From NCBI GenBank assembly GCA_015499995.1, contig JADNRV010000026.1:310001-374000 (forward strand): 64,000 nucleotides of DNA, in the 5' to 3' direction. The notes under the pieces were generated by a model. The model made no database searches. It was not told where the DNA came from and saw only the letters and a list, made by a program, of their open reading frames with translations. A program made the translations under genes and the position numbers. This document shows positions 40,601 through 52,700 of this stretch, piece after piece (position 1 is the first letter of the stretch; every line of letters begins with the position of its first letter). Origin of the DNA: Flammula alnicola (lineage: Eukaryota; Basidiomycota; Agaricomycetes; Agaricales; Strophariaceae).

Positions 40601-42748
40601 AACCGAAGGAGAAAAGGAAAAGACTTACAAAAGTAGTTGATCGACAACACCTTCAAGTGAGGCAACATCGGATTCATGACCCGTTAATGCTTTCAGTTTG
40701 GCATTGGCAATATCCAGACTAATTCGAAAGATCAAAGAAATAGAAAAGCGAACACATTCTTAATACACACCTCGTCTGAATTTCCGTGCTTTACTCTTGA
40801 CTTCACCCCTCTTCAACTCCAATCTTGCCCTTGATTCGGCTTGTAAAGTCAAAGCTTGAAGTTCAACATTGAGCTGGTCGCGTTCTTCTTCAAGCATTCG
40901 TCCCTTGTTTGCTATATCAGCTAGCCGGGTGTCATATTTTGCAGAGCTTATAGCAGATTTAAGTTTTTGCAAGCGATCTTTCTTGTCTTCGATGTCGGCT
41001 TGCAAACTACGAAGAGAAGAAGGGATGGTCTGCATGTCTTCGAGTGTCCTTTCCGTCTTGTTGATCTTGTCTTGTCGTTCGACCTGGTACAAAGTAAGCA
41101 ATGGAAATACTATACGAAAAGCCACTGTCTTACAATTTGGTCACGAAGGCGCTGTTTCTGCGATTGACGGCTCTCCAACTCAGAGTCCAATGCTCTCAGT
41201 TTCGCATGATAGTCATCGTTCTTGGCTTTGAGATCGCTCTGCAACAGTGGAAATTAAGATAATTCACAATATTCCGAAAATATAGCATTTACATACCTGA
41301 AGTTTTTCATATTCTGCCTGCTGTCTTCTCTGAACGTCCCCCAGCCGTGAAAGGAATTCAAGGACCTTATCTCGTTCCAAAGGAGAATAGTTGAACCCTT
41401 TTATTCCATACACGTCGCCTATCTCATGAATCACCTGCTCGCGTTGCTGTATCCGACGATGCTGTTCCTGTTAACTCGCAATTTCAATAAAAAGAGGCAT
41501 TAAATATAAAGACTGGAATTTACTTCAGCTTCGGCCACGAGTCGCCCCTTTTGGGTTATCAAGGCTCGCTGATCGGCTATCTGAGAATTCTGCTCATCAT
41601 CAAGGTCTTCCATCTTGCGTTCTTCTTGTCGTTTGTTTTCCTTTTGCAAGTTGATCCTTTCTTCGAACTGGTCCGAGCGTGATTCAAGCTCTTCGAGGCT
41701 ACCTAGCGAGAGATGAGAAGACTTCCGAAAATGAAAGTAATTCATTACCTGTAAGTTCTTGATATTTCGATTTCACTTCAGCCAGGTATGCCTTCGTAGC
41801 TGACTTGTTTTCTTCCAGTTTTTCTACCGTCACGTACATTTCTCTGAATTTATTGTACAATTCGTAGAACTTCCGGTTGGATTCAACGGCCGCATCGTAT
41901 TGGTGTTTGCTTTCCTCGCACTCAACTTCTTTAGAGGCGATGGTGGACTTGAGATCGTTAATACGGTCTCTTAACTTGTCAGAATGAGCTTTTTCCCGCG
42001 AAAGAGATAAGAGACGCTCTTTTTCAGCCTTCAATTCCGCCAGGCGATCCTTACGAAGGTTTTTGATAGACACAAGGGCTTTGGTGTACCTGCTCATTGA
42101 TGAGCATAACACGATTGTCAAATATGTTACACTTACTTTGTGGCCTCGAAGATATCGTCGAATTTCTTTTTCAGTGCAGATGGCTCTGCGAGAGGCCAAT
42201 ATGAATCTTCTTGGTGACAAAATATGACATTTTCAAGAACAGCCTTGGAGACGCCCAGAAGTTGAGGTATCTCAGCATCCATCTCAGCGCATTTGGTAGA
42301 TATTACACCACGCTGGAAAACCGGTTTGTTACTGAACTGTGAAAGAAACGGGAGAGCTTACCTTTCCGCCTTTTTCTGTCTTTCCGTCGGCAAGTGCTAG
42401 GATACTCTCGAGCGTCTTCATGGTCAACCCCGATGATTTCGTTACAGTCACGCTCAGATTCCTCACAGCAAGCATTCGTGTTCCATTAGCGGCATGAAAG
42501 CGAAGTTTGACCTGCGCCTTAACCTCTTTCTCGTTGGCCATCTTAGGGTCATGAACAAACGCGCCTCCGCGAGTGTTGGGGGGTTGGTCACCTGTTGTAG
42601 CATACTTGAGGCATTCAATGATGGTAGTCTTCCCACTGCCATTGTGGCCAACAATAACGGTGACAGGAGAGAAAAACTCGATGACAGATATCTGCTTGTC
42701 GTCGAATGAGCGAATTCCTCGAATTGCAAGTTTGTTCAAGCAGGCCAT
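37693..42748 (-). CDS. RAD50: DNA double-strand-break repair ATPase RAD50
   Basis: RAD50 is the SMC-like ATPase of the Mre11-Rad50-Nbs1 complex. The start [17 protein letters not shown] is followed by the Walker [21 protein letters not shown]. Next is [20 protein letters not shown], the conserved Q-loop block. Long coiled coils follow. The zinc hook reads [14 protein letters not shown] (CxxC, about 40150-40170 on the plus strand). The C-terminal lobe has the ABC signature [20 protein letters not shown], Walker [21 protein letters not shown] and the THDENFL switch His. The last exon ends [12 protein letters not shown] (stop 37693-37695). About 20 introns. One base seems missing near 40793, between GEVKSK and TEIQT. 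Divergent from uL29m with a 280-bp shared promoter. Confidence 0.96.
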
Positions 42749-42912
42749 GATAGAGAGGGGGTCGAAAACACAAGGATACTGCGTTATCTTCAGGAAGAGT
42801 CGAAAGCAGCCAGGACAATACGATTTCGATTAGGATATGGAGTAAGTAGGTGATAAAGGCTGAGAAAGGTGACTCAGTGAGTCGGTGACACTGACTAGTT
42901 CAAGTTCGTGAG

Positions 42913-42918
42913 ACGCGT
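42913..42918. promoter_or_regulatory. ACGCGT box in the RAD50/uL29m divergent promoter
   Basis: ACGCGT sits in a 10-bp palindrome (AGACGCGTCT) about 165 bp from the RAD50 start and 110 bp from the uL29m start. It resembles the MCB box of G1/S DNA-repair genes. ACGCGT also occurs by chance in coding DNA in this window, so the case rests on position only. Confidence 0.3.
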
Positions 42919-43028
42919 CTAAGTGATACCAAGCGCAACTTGGACGCATCGTTTGGCTGCAGCGTGACGGACAAACAACCAAATGAGCACCCTCCGCGAT
43001 TTTTGCACCAGTTGTCCGACCTCGTGCC

Positions 43029-43911
43029 ATGTTCTCCCTTACGAGAACCGCTGCAAAGCGGGTCTCTCGCCCTTTAATACGCTCATTTGCTGAGGTTGTG
43101 ACCCCCGACGCAAAAGCTGAGCCACATTCCCCTCCTGCTGTCCTTGCAGGACCTTCTCAACTGCATCGGACTCGTGCACATCGAAAGTCCACGACCCCTC
43201 CTCCAGCTACCCCACCAAAGCCGCCTTCCAATGGGAAGGTGCCCGTTCGACAAGACCATGGACTGTATGCATTCTTCAGGAAAAGAAAAAACAATCTCGC
43301 TGGAGAAGGCGGGTATGAAGTTGTTGAAACGCCAGAGGACGCCCAGTTACTCACTGGTAAGTCCGTTCCGACGCGTCATTGTCGATACTTTCCGTGACTC
43401 GAAATTTTAGGTAGAGCATGGGAAGCAGCAGAACTCCGCAACAAGAGTTTTAAGGATTTGCATATTCTGTGGTACGTAGCCTTGAGAGAGAAGAATCTGC
43501 TGGCTACGCAGAAAGAAGAAGCCAGACGAATGGGTGTCAGCAATGCCGCCTTACAAGTCTCTATCGAGAAAGTCCGTCATGTAAGTCTTCACAAGTTCAT
43601 AATGCCCACCGTTGTCGCAATCCTGACCATTATCTCTAGTGTCGCAAAACCATGGCGCGAACCAAAGCAGTGTTGAATGAGCGGCGTTTAGCCTACGAAG
43701 GAGCTGTCCAGCTCGCACGTCAGCAATCTGAAGCCGAGATGCACAAGTTTTCAGCGAAGCAGTACGAAGCGGAGGATAAGGAAATTCTCAAATTCCAACG
43801 CGCTGTATTCAGGAAGAGATGCGGGAAAAGGAGACGGCGGGACGAAGACGGGGCAGAGCCAAGCCTCGTAAGATTCGTCACCCGCGAGCCATGATTGCTG
43901 CTCCAAGTTGA
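43029..43911 (+). CDS. Mitochondrial large-subunit ribosomal protein uL29m (MRPL4/MRPL47 family)
   Basis: Component of the mitochondrial ribosome near the peptide exit. Exons 43029-43356, 43411-43580, 43640-43911. The presequence [20 protein letters not shown] is Arg/Ser-rich. The MRP-L47 domain is clear: [54 protein letters not shown] and [20 protein letters not shown]. The annotated frame ends in Arg-rich text with a stop at 43894. Adding one A near 43815 gives [13 protein letters not shown] ... [13 protein letters not shown] with stop at 43909-43911, the expected family end. The summed exon length is also one base short of a multiple of three. Convergent with SDHAF1. Confidence 0.92.
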
Positions 43912-44072
43912 TCCTTCTAATGCACTACGCATTACCCAACCCCAGTGATATCTACTTTCGGGCATAAGGAAACGGTGTTGGGCAACGTCGGTCTCCCAGA
44001 CCATGTCACCCATCCCATAACGCGTACCCAGCAATAATAGATCTATTGGTTCAATATACAGGTATTGAACTA

Positions 44073-44419
44073 TTACTTAGCAAATTTTTGCCGCTGCATT
44101 TCCCATTCCACCATTTTCTGAGATACAAAACAGTCTTTGACTCCGGGATCTTCATACAACTCGATTTGTCTTGTGCCTTTCCGCAGAAGATGTTCAATGA
44201 AGCTGACATTGCGAGGAGATACAGTAGAGGCATTTGTGTGGAAGTTATATCGGACAAAGAGACGAAACTTCGGACGGACGGACTCGGGTTTTGTATTGGC
44301 CATTCGGAGTGCCCTAACGACGCAGAAAACTGAGTACAAGGACCAGTTATTGGTTGGTTCACTAACCGCCGATATAGCTTCAGTACATCTTTTTGCAGGC
44401 CCGATCTCGAAGGAGGCAT
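44073..44419 (-). CDS. SDHAF1: Succinate dehydrogenase assembly factor 1 (LYR protein)
   Basis: SDHAF1 (Sdh6) is a mitochondrial LYR-motif protein that helps insert Fe-S clusters into the SDH iron-sulphur subunit. Complement(44073-44313, 44367-44419), 97 aa, intact. The LYR motif is at LQKDVLKLYRRALRMA, with the intron splitting the second Arg codon of YRR. The rest matches the family: KPESVRPKFRLFVRYNFHTN, ASTVSPRNVSFIEHLLRKG and RQIELYEDPGVKDCF. It ends QRQKFAK. A 53-bp intron has consensus ends. This is the last single-copy gene before the transposon block. Confidence 0.92.
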
Positions 44420-44837
44420 TATGGTTTGCCCGCGATGGCTGAGAAAGGAGGCCAGAGGCTAGTGCAGAGCGGAGGCAAATTTGATAATTCAGACGTTGTT
44501 ACCAAACAACTCCTCTTAGTAGTCTCGTACCAATCACGTCCACATCGTGGACGGTCTTGTACTAAAGTAGGTCACACGGCAGGGCAGTGTTTGATATCAC
44601 ATTCATTAGATCATGATTTGTAGTCTTTCTAAATAACCAATACAAACTTTTAGTTGCCGGAGTGATCAAGCGTGACAGAGACTCCTTGACCATAATCCAT
44701 TATCGGCAGCCTTTCGTGTGATTGTCATGTTGAGTTCATCTCTGGCGGCTTGCAAAAGCACTTGCACCATCTAGATGTCCAGAAGGCAGCTGGGTGTGAC
44801 GTTGGTTTCAAGTTGATAATGCAGACTTTAGGCGGCA
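44420..44837. other. Intergenic DNA at the edge of the repeat block
   Basis: About 420 bp with no gene. It contains the presumed SDHAF1 promoter. Confidence 0.4.
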
Positions 44838-45073
44838 TACTGTACTAAATCAATCAATTCGTCAGTAGGTGTGACCTGTGACCCAACTGACGAAATTTTG
44901 AATTCGTCAAATTACTATATTTGGATGATTTTGATGGATTTGTAAGCTTTTTGATGCCCGGAATGACTGTTCCGGGGGGATTTTGGGGATTTTTGCTGTG
45001 ACCTCTGTGACCTTTCGTCAAATCGGGTAGGCCTGTGACCTGTGACCGCCGAATTGATTGATTTAGTACAGTA
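44838..45073. mobile_element. 232-bp MITE with TA target duplication
   Basis: A 22-bp terminal inverted repeat begins CTGTACTAAATCAATCAATT at 44840 and its exact complement ends at 45071. TA flanks both ends (44838-44839 and 45072-45073), which points to the Tc1/mariner group. The interior has no reading frame and repeats GTGACCTGTGAC near both ends. Confidence 0.8.
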
Positions 45074-45281
45074 TGTTGGTTCATTGTAGTGATAGAGCGC
45101 CATCCAGAGACTTTCACTTTGTTGACAATAACTTGGAGTTTTTTTTGGTGATTTTTTTTTCAGTCAAGAGGTATGGCGAAAAGTATGGTAAGAGGTAGCC
45201 AGATAGGAAGAAAGGCGACGACGATTTGCTGCCTTATGCTTCCTGTGCAGTTATCAGAAAGTCGGATCTGCTGGGTCACAG

Positions 45282-45515
45282 GTGCACGCACACCTTGGGC
45301 CAGGTCCTCGCACCGTGAACCTTGCACCTAGACATGGCCCAGGCCCCGCACACCTCCGCAATTTGCCGAGGTCTTTCCCATGCACCCAACGCGCACCTCG
45401 CACCTTGTCACTCACCATAAATGCACCTGTCACTCCAGTACTCGCACCTCTTATCTCGTACCTAGCACTTCGCACTTCGCACCTCGCACCTGCACCTTGC
45501 ACCTAGCCACGGCCT
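45282..45515. repeat. Degenerate GCACCT-type short repeat array
   Basis: CGCACCT/TGCACCT units recur irregularly more than ten times, most densely at 45405-45510. The reverse-complement form (AGGTGCGAGGTG) appears at about 45979-45990. This looks like a decayed minisatellite or subterminal repeat of an old element. Confidence 0.55.
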
Positions 45516-45584
45516 ACCCAGTGCAAACAAGTGCCAAGTACCCCCGCAGCGCACTTTAAAGCGCTTTCTCCTTTTTCGTCATGC

Positions 45585-45665
45585 GAGTCAAAGCGCGCTC
45601 TTAAGCGCCGGTCAAAGCACTCATGCGCAAGTCAGAGCGCTCTTAAGCGAAGTCAAAGCACACTT
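45585..45665. repeat. Imperfect tandem repeat, about 20-25 bp units
   Basis: Four imperfect copies of a unit like AGTCAAAGCGCTCTTAAGCG lie in a row, followed by a TATATATA stretch near 45680. No coding potential. Confidence 0.5.
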
Positions 45666-46394
45666 TCTCTCTGTGTGTATATATACAGCCTTTGTTTTTA
45701 AATTCATTATATTTTCTTATCTCAATCATGCAGAGTAGATCGACAATTAATCCTGGAATAAAAACAATCAGCGCAATGGTTACGGAACTTACGGTACTGT
45801 TGGAGGTTAGTGACTGAGCCACTCATGTAGCAGAGGCGTTGACATGTTTATAGCAACTGTTACTAACGAATATGGCGCGTGCCAGCACAGTGACCGCCGC
45901 CCCCGTCTGGGCAGCATAACGGTGCGAGCAGAAAGTGGGGAAGGGTGCGCAGGTTTGTGGGAAGGGCACCCGTGGGACAATTGTTGGTAATAGGTGCGAG
46001 GTGTGGTCCACGCACCAGGTCCGCGCACCTGGCTCCCAGTCGATCAGACGTTCTCGCAGTTATGGGCGGTCGCCATAAGTGCGCTGTGACCCGCGTGTGA
46101 CGCCGGGTACTAAAACGCAGAAGACTACAAAAACTACAAAAACAGAGACCTCATTTTGTTCTGCGATTATCAGAACCTGCCTGTGGCGATAAAATAAAAT
46201 AAAATTCATATTCATGAACAAAATCAACTATAGAAAAAACTTTGTCTCATGTCTGAATATCCTAGAGCATTAAGAGAGCAGATATTAAATAAACAAGCCA
46301 GAAATTTACACTGCCCTGATGAAACCCCTACCTTGTTATAAGCCCCACTCACGTTTGCACGTGGTGGGTTGCTTAGTTGAGCCTACTCCTCTTA
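45666..46394. other. Non-coding DNA left of the large transposon
   Basis: About 730 bp, partly AT-rich, no gene seen. Near 46348-46371 there is an imperfect palindrome (CCCACTCACGT ... ACGTGGTGGG). Confidence 0.4.
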
Positions 46395-46433
46395 AGGTAG
46401 GTGACACCAGGAACCAGCACCCTTATGTAAGCA
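46395..46433 (+). repeat. Left terminal inverted repeat of the 7.9-kb element
   Basis: Reads AGGTAGGTGACACCAGGAAC, then CAGCACCCTTATGTAAGC. The right copy differs by one base (CCTTAGG in place of CCTTATG). Confidence 0.85.
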
Positions 46434-46782
46434 AATTGATCGCAAAATGTCTAGCTCAATAACATTCCGCGGTGAAGATAAATGGCCATTTTAAGCCCAA
46501 CAAATGAATTCTATACATCCTTTGAGGAGTTCTATGAGCTCAATTTTTTTTTAAATGTCATGGTGACAAAAATATTGGGTGAAACTTTTATTGAAAAATT
46601 AAAGACTCAAATCTTCTTGTTGTGTTCAGAAAAGATGAAAGAAAACGGGGCGGATTTTCGAAGCGAAGATTTTGCCGCTTACATAATGCATCACGTGCCC
46701 CATTAGCGATGGCAAAGATAGCACTGCAAGTGGGGAATAGACGGGCAAACGAGCCTCATTCTCACAGAACGTCGGATTAAAC

Positions 46783-49700
46783 ATGGGAAGAAGATCAAAG
46801 ACTGTCCAATCCAGGCTCCAGAACCTCGGGCAACCACCGAAAAGTCAGAAAGCACGGGTCGATGATGTCACAGACTCCGAGGATGAAGATTATCTCCCTT
46901 CAAATCACGTCGGTGCGAATGGAAATGTGCCGATCAGAAAAGAAGGCTCAGACGACTACGGATTTATTGTTTTTGAGGACTATGAGTCTGATTCTGGTGA
47001 TGATCACACCCCAGGATCCAGTGACTCGGACTCGGAGGAAGCAGATTCTGATCTCGAGGATGAAGACAATCGAGAAATCAGGAATGACGCAGACTTGCTA
47101 CGGTTCTCTGCCATTCTTGCAGAGGCTCAGAGGGTTGCAGTAAAGTTGGAGCAGGAAAGTGATAAGCCCAAACGGGCCAAACATTACACTGGCAATGCAC
47201 CACGCACGAAGCGTTTTCATGCTCAGAAGCGACGCACGCTTGCCGCCGAGGGGCAGAAATTTATCAATCATTTTTTTACTGCAAGGGCAAAGGTGCCGCA
47301 AGCCGTGTATCCACCACCAAACACCTCCGATCCCGATTCTAGTGACGAAGAGTCTATTATTGACATCGATGAACATCTGGACCGAATATTTGGAGGACCA
47401 GAGGACTCAGACACACGCATGGCTAGCCCAAGTGAAAACTCAGAACCAGAGTCCGATTTCTATTCAGTGAGTTCACCGTCTATTTAATCATCAATCAAGA
47501 AGACTAACTAAATTCTAATTTACAAAATAGCCCGAGCCAATGGACACCCGAGTTAAGGTCGACACCACTCCTTCTCTGGCTGATTTCTATTCAGTAAGTT
47601 CACTGTTTATTTAATCAAGAAGACTAAATTCTAACTTTGAAAATAGCCTGAGCCAATGGATATTGACGACGATGCCACCCTTGCCCCGAGGGTTGTCCCT
47701 GAAGACAGAAATAGTCCGGGTCCTGAGCAAAGTGCGGAAAAGTCTGCACAAGACCGTGTACGTGAGCTACTCGAGAACATGAAAAGAAAGCGGTCTCTGC
47801 CCGATACAGTTCCTGAAGACCAAACGGATGCTTTGTTAAATGCGCTATCTTATCAAGATTTCCCAGAATTGCGGCGCGCACGAGCTAAATTGACTGTCAA
47901 GAGCAAAGACAAATTGCTCGATGTCTTTTTCCGCAGCCGCATTACTGGAATGCTTGGGACACTGAACTTGTATCTCGATCCTGAGTTGTCTTACTCATGG
48001 CGCGAAGCATCTCTCCTGGCATCGAAGGCTGGAGGGCATGGCATGAATCATGCTCGGAATCTTCGCAGCTGGATACTTAGATTTTTAAACTCGGGGAAGC
48101 TACCTCTTCATCGCTATGGGACTTTTCATTCATCTATCCTCGAGGACGAAGATATTGCTCAAGGAATTCAACTTCATTTGCTCGAGATTGGGAAGACAGG
48201 ATACATTCGGGCCCAGGACATTGTAGATTACATCGCAAAACCCGAGGTTCAAGAGCAGCTGGCTGGAAAGTCTCGTACAACTATTCATCATCGCACAGCC
48301 TGTCGTTGGTTGAAGAAATTAAACTGGCGGTACACTCGGAAGAAGAACGGCATGTACGTTGATGGACACGAGCGTGAGGACGTCATACAGTATCGAAACG
48401 AGTTCATTGCTCGATGGAAGGAATATGATAAGAGGTTCTTGAAATTTGACAACGACGGAAATCAAACAAACCAACTTGTTGGCTTCCCCGTTGCTCAAAT
48501 TGGTCGTTTCCGAATCATCTTGGTTACACATGATGAGTCGACATTCTACGCCAATGATCGCAGGAAAATAAAATGGATCCATCCGTCCCAAACAGCAGTT
48601 GCAGAGCCCAAGGGCGAGGGTCAATCTGTAATGGCTTCAGAATTCTGCGTGCCAGAATGGGGAAGATTATGCGACGGAGAGGAGTAAGCACATTTATTAT
48701 CACATTTTAATCTAACTCATGGTCGAAAAATCCAGAAATGCTCGAGTAATGTTTAGAGCTGGCAAAAATCGAGACGGATGGTTCACGTCTGAAGATTTGC
48801 TCCTGCAAGTTGACAACGCAATCGATGTTTTCGAAGGGCGTGTTCCATTTGCAACCGGTCTGTTTCTTTTTGACAATGCTCCTAGTCATCAAAAGCGTGC
48901 TCCGGATGCTCTTTCAGCTCGTAAATTACCAAAGAACCCTCATGCGACATGGCGCCAACACAAAGATGGTCCGAGAATGCGAACCACAATGTTCAAACTT
49001 GGAGATCAAACTGTCACCCAAGACTTTTATTTTCCAGATGACCACCCGACAATGCCAGGATGGTTCAAAGGCATGGAGAATGTCATCCGAGAGCGGGGAC
49101 TATGGCCAGCAAAAGGGCTTAATGCTCAATGTGAAGGATTCAAATGTGTCCCAGGAAAAACCGCTTGCTGTTGCCGCCGCCTCCTTTTCACGCAACCCGA
49201 TTTCGTTGCTCAGAAATCACACCTCGAAGAACTCATTACTTCACGTGGTCACATTTGCGATTTCTACCCAAAGTACCACTGTGAACTGAATTTCATCGAG
49301 CAGTACTGGGGAGCAGCAAAATTCCGCTACCGAAGCACCCCGAAAACTTCTGATGTTGACGAGATGGAGCAAAATGTCATTGCTTGTCTCGAGGAAATCT
49401 CACAGCTGCAGATCCTTAGGTATGTATTATTCTTGACTCGGAAATCCTCTTTTAAATATGCTTAAGGCTCCAACCGTACAATCTACTTACTCTATATATA
49501 TGGTTTATACTGTATAGGTATATGTATAGATATAGGGCTGCCCGGCATATCTTCAGTACACAGTAAATATACAGTATAGGATACATCTATAGGGTTGATT
49601 ATTAAGGCTAACTTTTGGTTCCGTCGGGATAATATTTGAGGCTAGAATCCTTTGCGGACATCTAAGGACACCTTTGGAGACTGTGTCTGTCTGCCATGGA

Positions 49701-52700
49701 CCAGAGAGGGCCGGCAAGTCCTAAGCAAATCAACGGCAACTTAGAGTTGCAATTTTTCCTTGAGAGTCAAATTTGTCCCACTTTCTAACGCCTCTACACC
49801 CACCAAAATGCCGTTACCTAACTTCTCCGGGTTTTCCGAGAAGGTTAAGGAGTTATCTTCCCTCGTAAAAGACCTCCCTGCCAACATTCCACTTGCAAAA
49901 AAAGAAGACCGCATCTATGAAGTCTTTCAAGCAATACCTATTCCTCAAGATCCAACCGAGCACTGGCCAGTCTTCAACCGACGCATGGATATCTTATTCG
50001 GTGAAGACGTCCGTGGTGAAGACGGCCGTCTCCTACATATCAAACGTGGCCAATTCGGGATGGATCTTGTGGTGTTATACATCAAAGAAGCGACCGACAT
50101 CGGGTTCCTTATGTGGGAACCAGCCTTATTGAAGCTTGAACGGATTGTCAATGAAATTAAATACCTTATGTATGTGTTGACTCATGTATCAACATTTTCT
50201 AAAAATACTAAATATAGGGAGTAGCGCGGCAAAGTCTAAGACCCCCGCGGAAAAATCTGGAGCAAAGTCGAAGGTATCAGCAGCGCAGAAAAGAAAGCAA
50301 CAGCAGCCAACCGTTGAAGATGTGAATGATGACGACGATCCAGAGTATGCGCCCCCTAAGCGAGCTCGCCGTGAACCAGGATCACCAACTGCAGTCTATG
50401 ACAGTGGCGGCGATGAGATATTGGACGAAACTGAGCAGAGCATAAATTTGGTGCGTTAGTATTCATATTCTGGCACTGCATAACATAGCAAACAAATCTA
50501 CTTGCAGGCTGAGCGAAAGAAAACAAAGAAAGCTCGTTCTGAAGAGGAGCAGCACCGGGCAAAGGCCAATTCTACAAAGGCAAAGCCGTCTGCCAAAAGT
50601 GCGAAGAAATCAAATAGAAGTACAGCGCCTGTTTACAACGTGGACTCTGGAAGCGAGTCCGATGGACAGTCTGCTCTCCGGTCTGTGCAGGAAAGTGAAA
50701 GTGCAAAATATGGACGACGTGGACCGGCAAACACAAGTATGCAGTCCTATCACGACCCTACCCCGACCACAGATAAAAGTGGAGCGAAGCGGTGGGAATT
50801 TAAATGCAAATTTTGCTCTGCGTAAGTCCTTGTTAGCTACGCCAATGCGAAGAGTTAAGGACCATGCTAATTTTTCACTAAAAGGACTCGTACCTTTCAC
50901 CGTACCGTTCAGGGAAAGGATATCACATTTGATGATGAGCCTGTCCTCCCGAAGCTCAACAACCTTGCCACCCACAATATGGAATGCAAGAAACGAAATG
51001 TTGACGAGAATACGGCGCATGAAGGCGATAATCCAAAGGCCGACCAGATGAACCTCAAGAGGAGTGCTGAGCTAATGGCTGAGTACTTGAAAGCAGGCGA
51101 CCTGAATCCCGCAATTGAAGCAAATCAGAAGGGATTTTTACGGCTCTTCTCTGCATGGATTCTCGATGAAAGCTTACCATGGACCACCGGAGAAGCTCCC
51201 TCCCTTGATATTCTATTCCGCTACCTCAAAATCAAATTCATGCTGCCGTCTGACACAACAGTCCGTAATCAGCTAACCCATATCTTTGCAGAGCTGCATA
51301 CAAAGGTAGTGCGTGAATTTGCGGTAAGAAATTTTATTAAAATGGCCGGGAACTCTCTAACTCACATTACATGTTTTCAAGGCGGTCAAGTCCAAAATTG
51401 CGTACTCGACTGACACCTGGACGACAAAGCAAATGGTCTACACATTTGCATGCACCATTGGGTCCTTTATTGATGATGACTGGAATCTGATTGAACGTGT
51501 CGTGGATTTTAAGCCGCTCGAAGACAAGGAACATGGTGGTGTACAAGGAGGTTTCGCTTTTGTAAATGGTGCGAGAAAGCGTGGTGGGCTAGACAAGATG
51601 AGTCACACACACGTAATCATGATCCATTCTCTTACCGCTGCGAAACCTTTACTTCATTAGCCTTACGACTGACAATGCAACAGTCAACGAAGTTATTGTC
51701 AAGACGGCCGGTCGTTGCATCCTTGCACGCTATGGCATTCCCTTTACACCTGATATGCATATCCGCTGCATTGCCCACGTTATTAATCTTATTGTGCAGG
51801 CTTTTCTTGCCGCCATCGACGAGGCTGCAGTTCCTACTCCAGAAACTGATTACTATGAACTCATGAAAGATCTTCCCATTCATTACGACGTGGACCTTGA
51901 CCCAGATCAGATAGCCTTAGAGAATGAGGAGATCGAGGAGATCGAGGAAGTCTCTCTTGGCGGCGATGCAATGGATCTCGACTTCGACAAATTAGATGAT
52001 GATGAGATGGAGGCTATCGGAGGCCAGAGTGCAATCCAAAGAGTACGTTACCCTTGCTATTGCCCTTTTTCATTGAGCTGATAACTATTTAGCTACGATT
52101 TATAACAACCAAAATTGTGTCATCTCCACAGCGTAGGCTCCAGTTCCACAAAATTGCCCGAGCCAAGTACGAAGTAAATGACCGCCGCTCCAAACTCATG
52201 GTAGTGCGTGATGTGAAGACTCGCTGGAACTACACCCATGCCATGATACGGCGTGGCGAGTTACTGATAGGGAACTGCACGGGTATTGCTACGGGTTACG
52301 CGGGTTTTTCGATGTTTGACATGTAGTACTCGTCGATACGAATTTTTTGCAATTGGTTTTATGCAAAACGGTTGAAAACTGACTGAGTTATTCATTTTTT
52401 AAGTTTGGTACTCATAGGTCCGAAATTGATGTCACACGGGCCACGGGTAAGCGTCACGGGTATTTGTGACACCCGTGACGCTTACCCGTGGCCCGTGTGA
52501 CATCAATTTCGGACCTATGAGTACCAAACTTAAAAAATGAATAACTCAGTCAGTTTTCAACCGTTTTGCATAAAAAAAATTGCAAAAAATTCGTATCGAC
52601 GAGTACTACATGCCAAACATCGAAAAACCCGCGTAACCCGTAGCAATACCCGTGCAGTTCCCTAGTTACTGAAACCAGTGGGTTTTCTTTTTCCCCAGAA

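Noticed and set aside
45254..45506. Open frames on both strands through the GCACCT repeat
   Set aside because: Openness on both strands comes from the repeat composition, not coding.
46482..46706. 74-codon frame at the left end of the 7.9-kb element
   Set aside because: No motif recognised; probably 5' untranslated or chance sequence upstream of the transposase.
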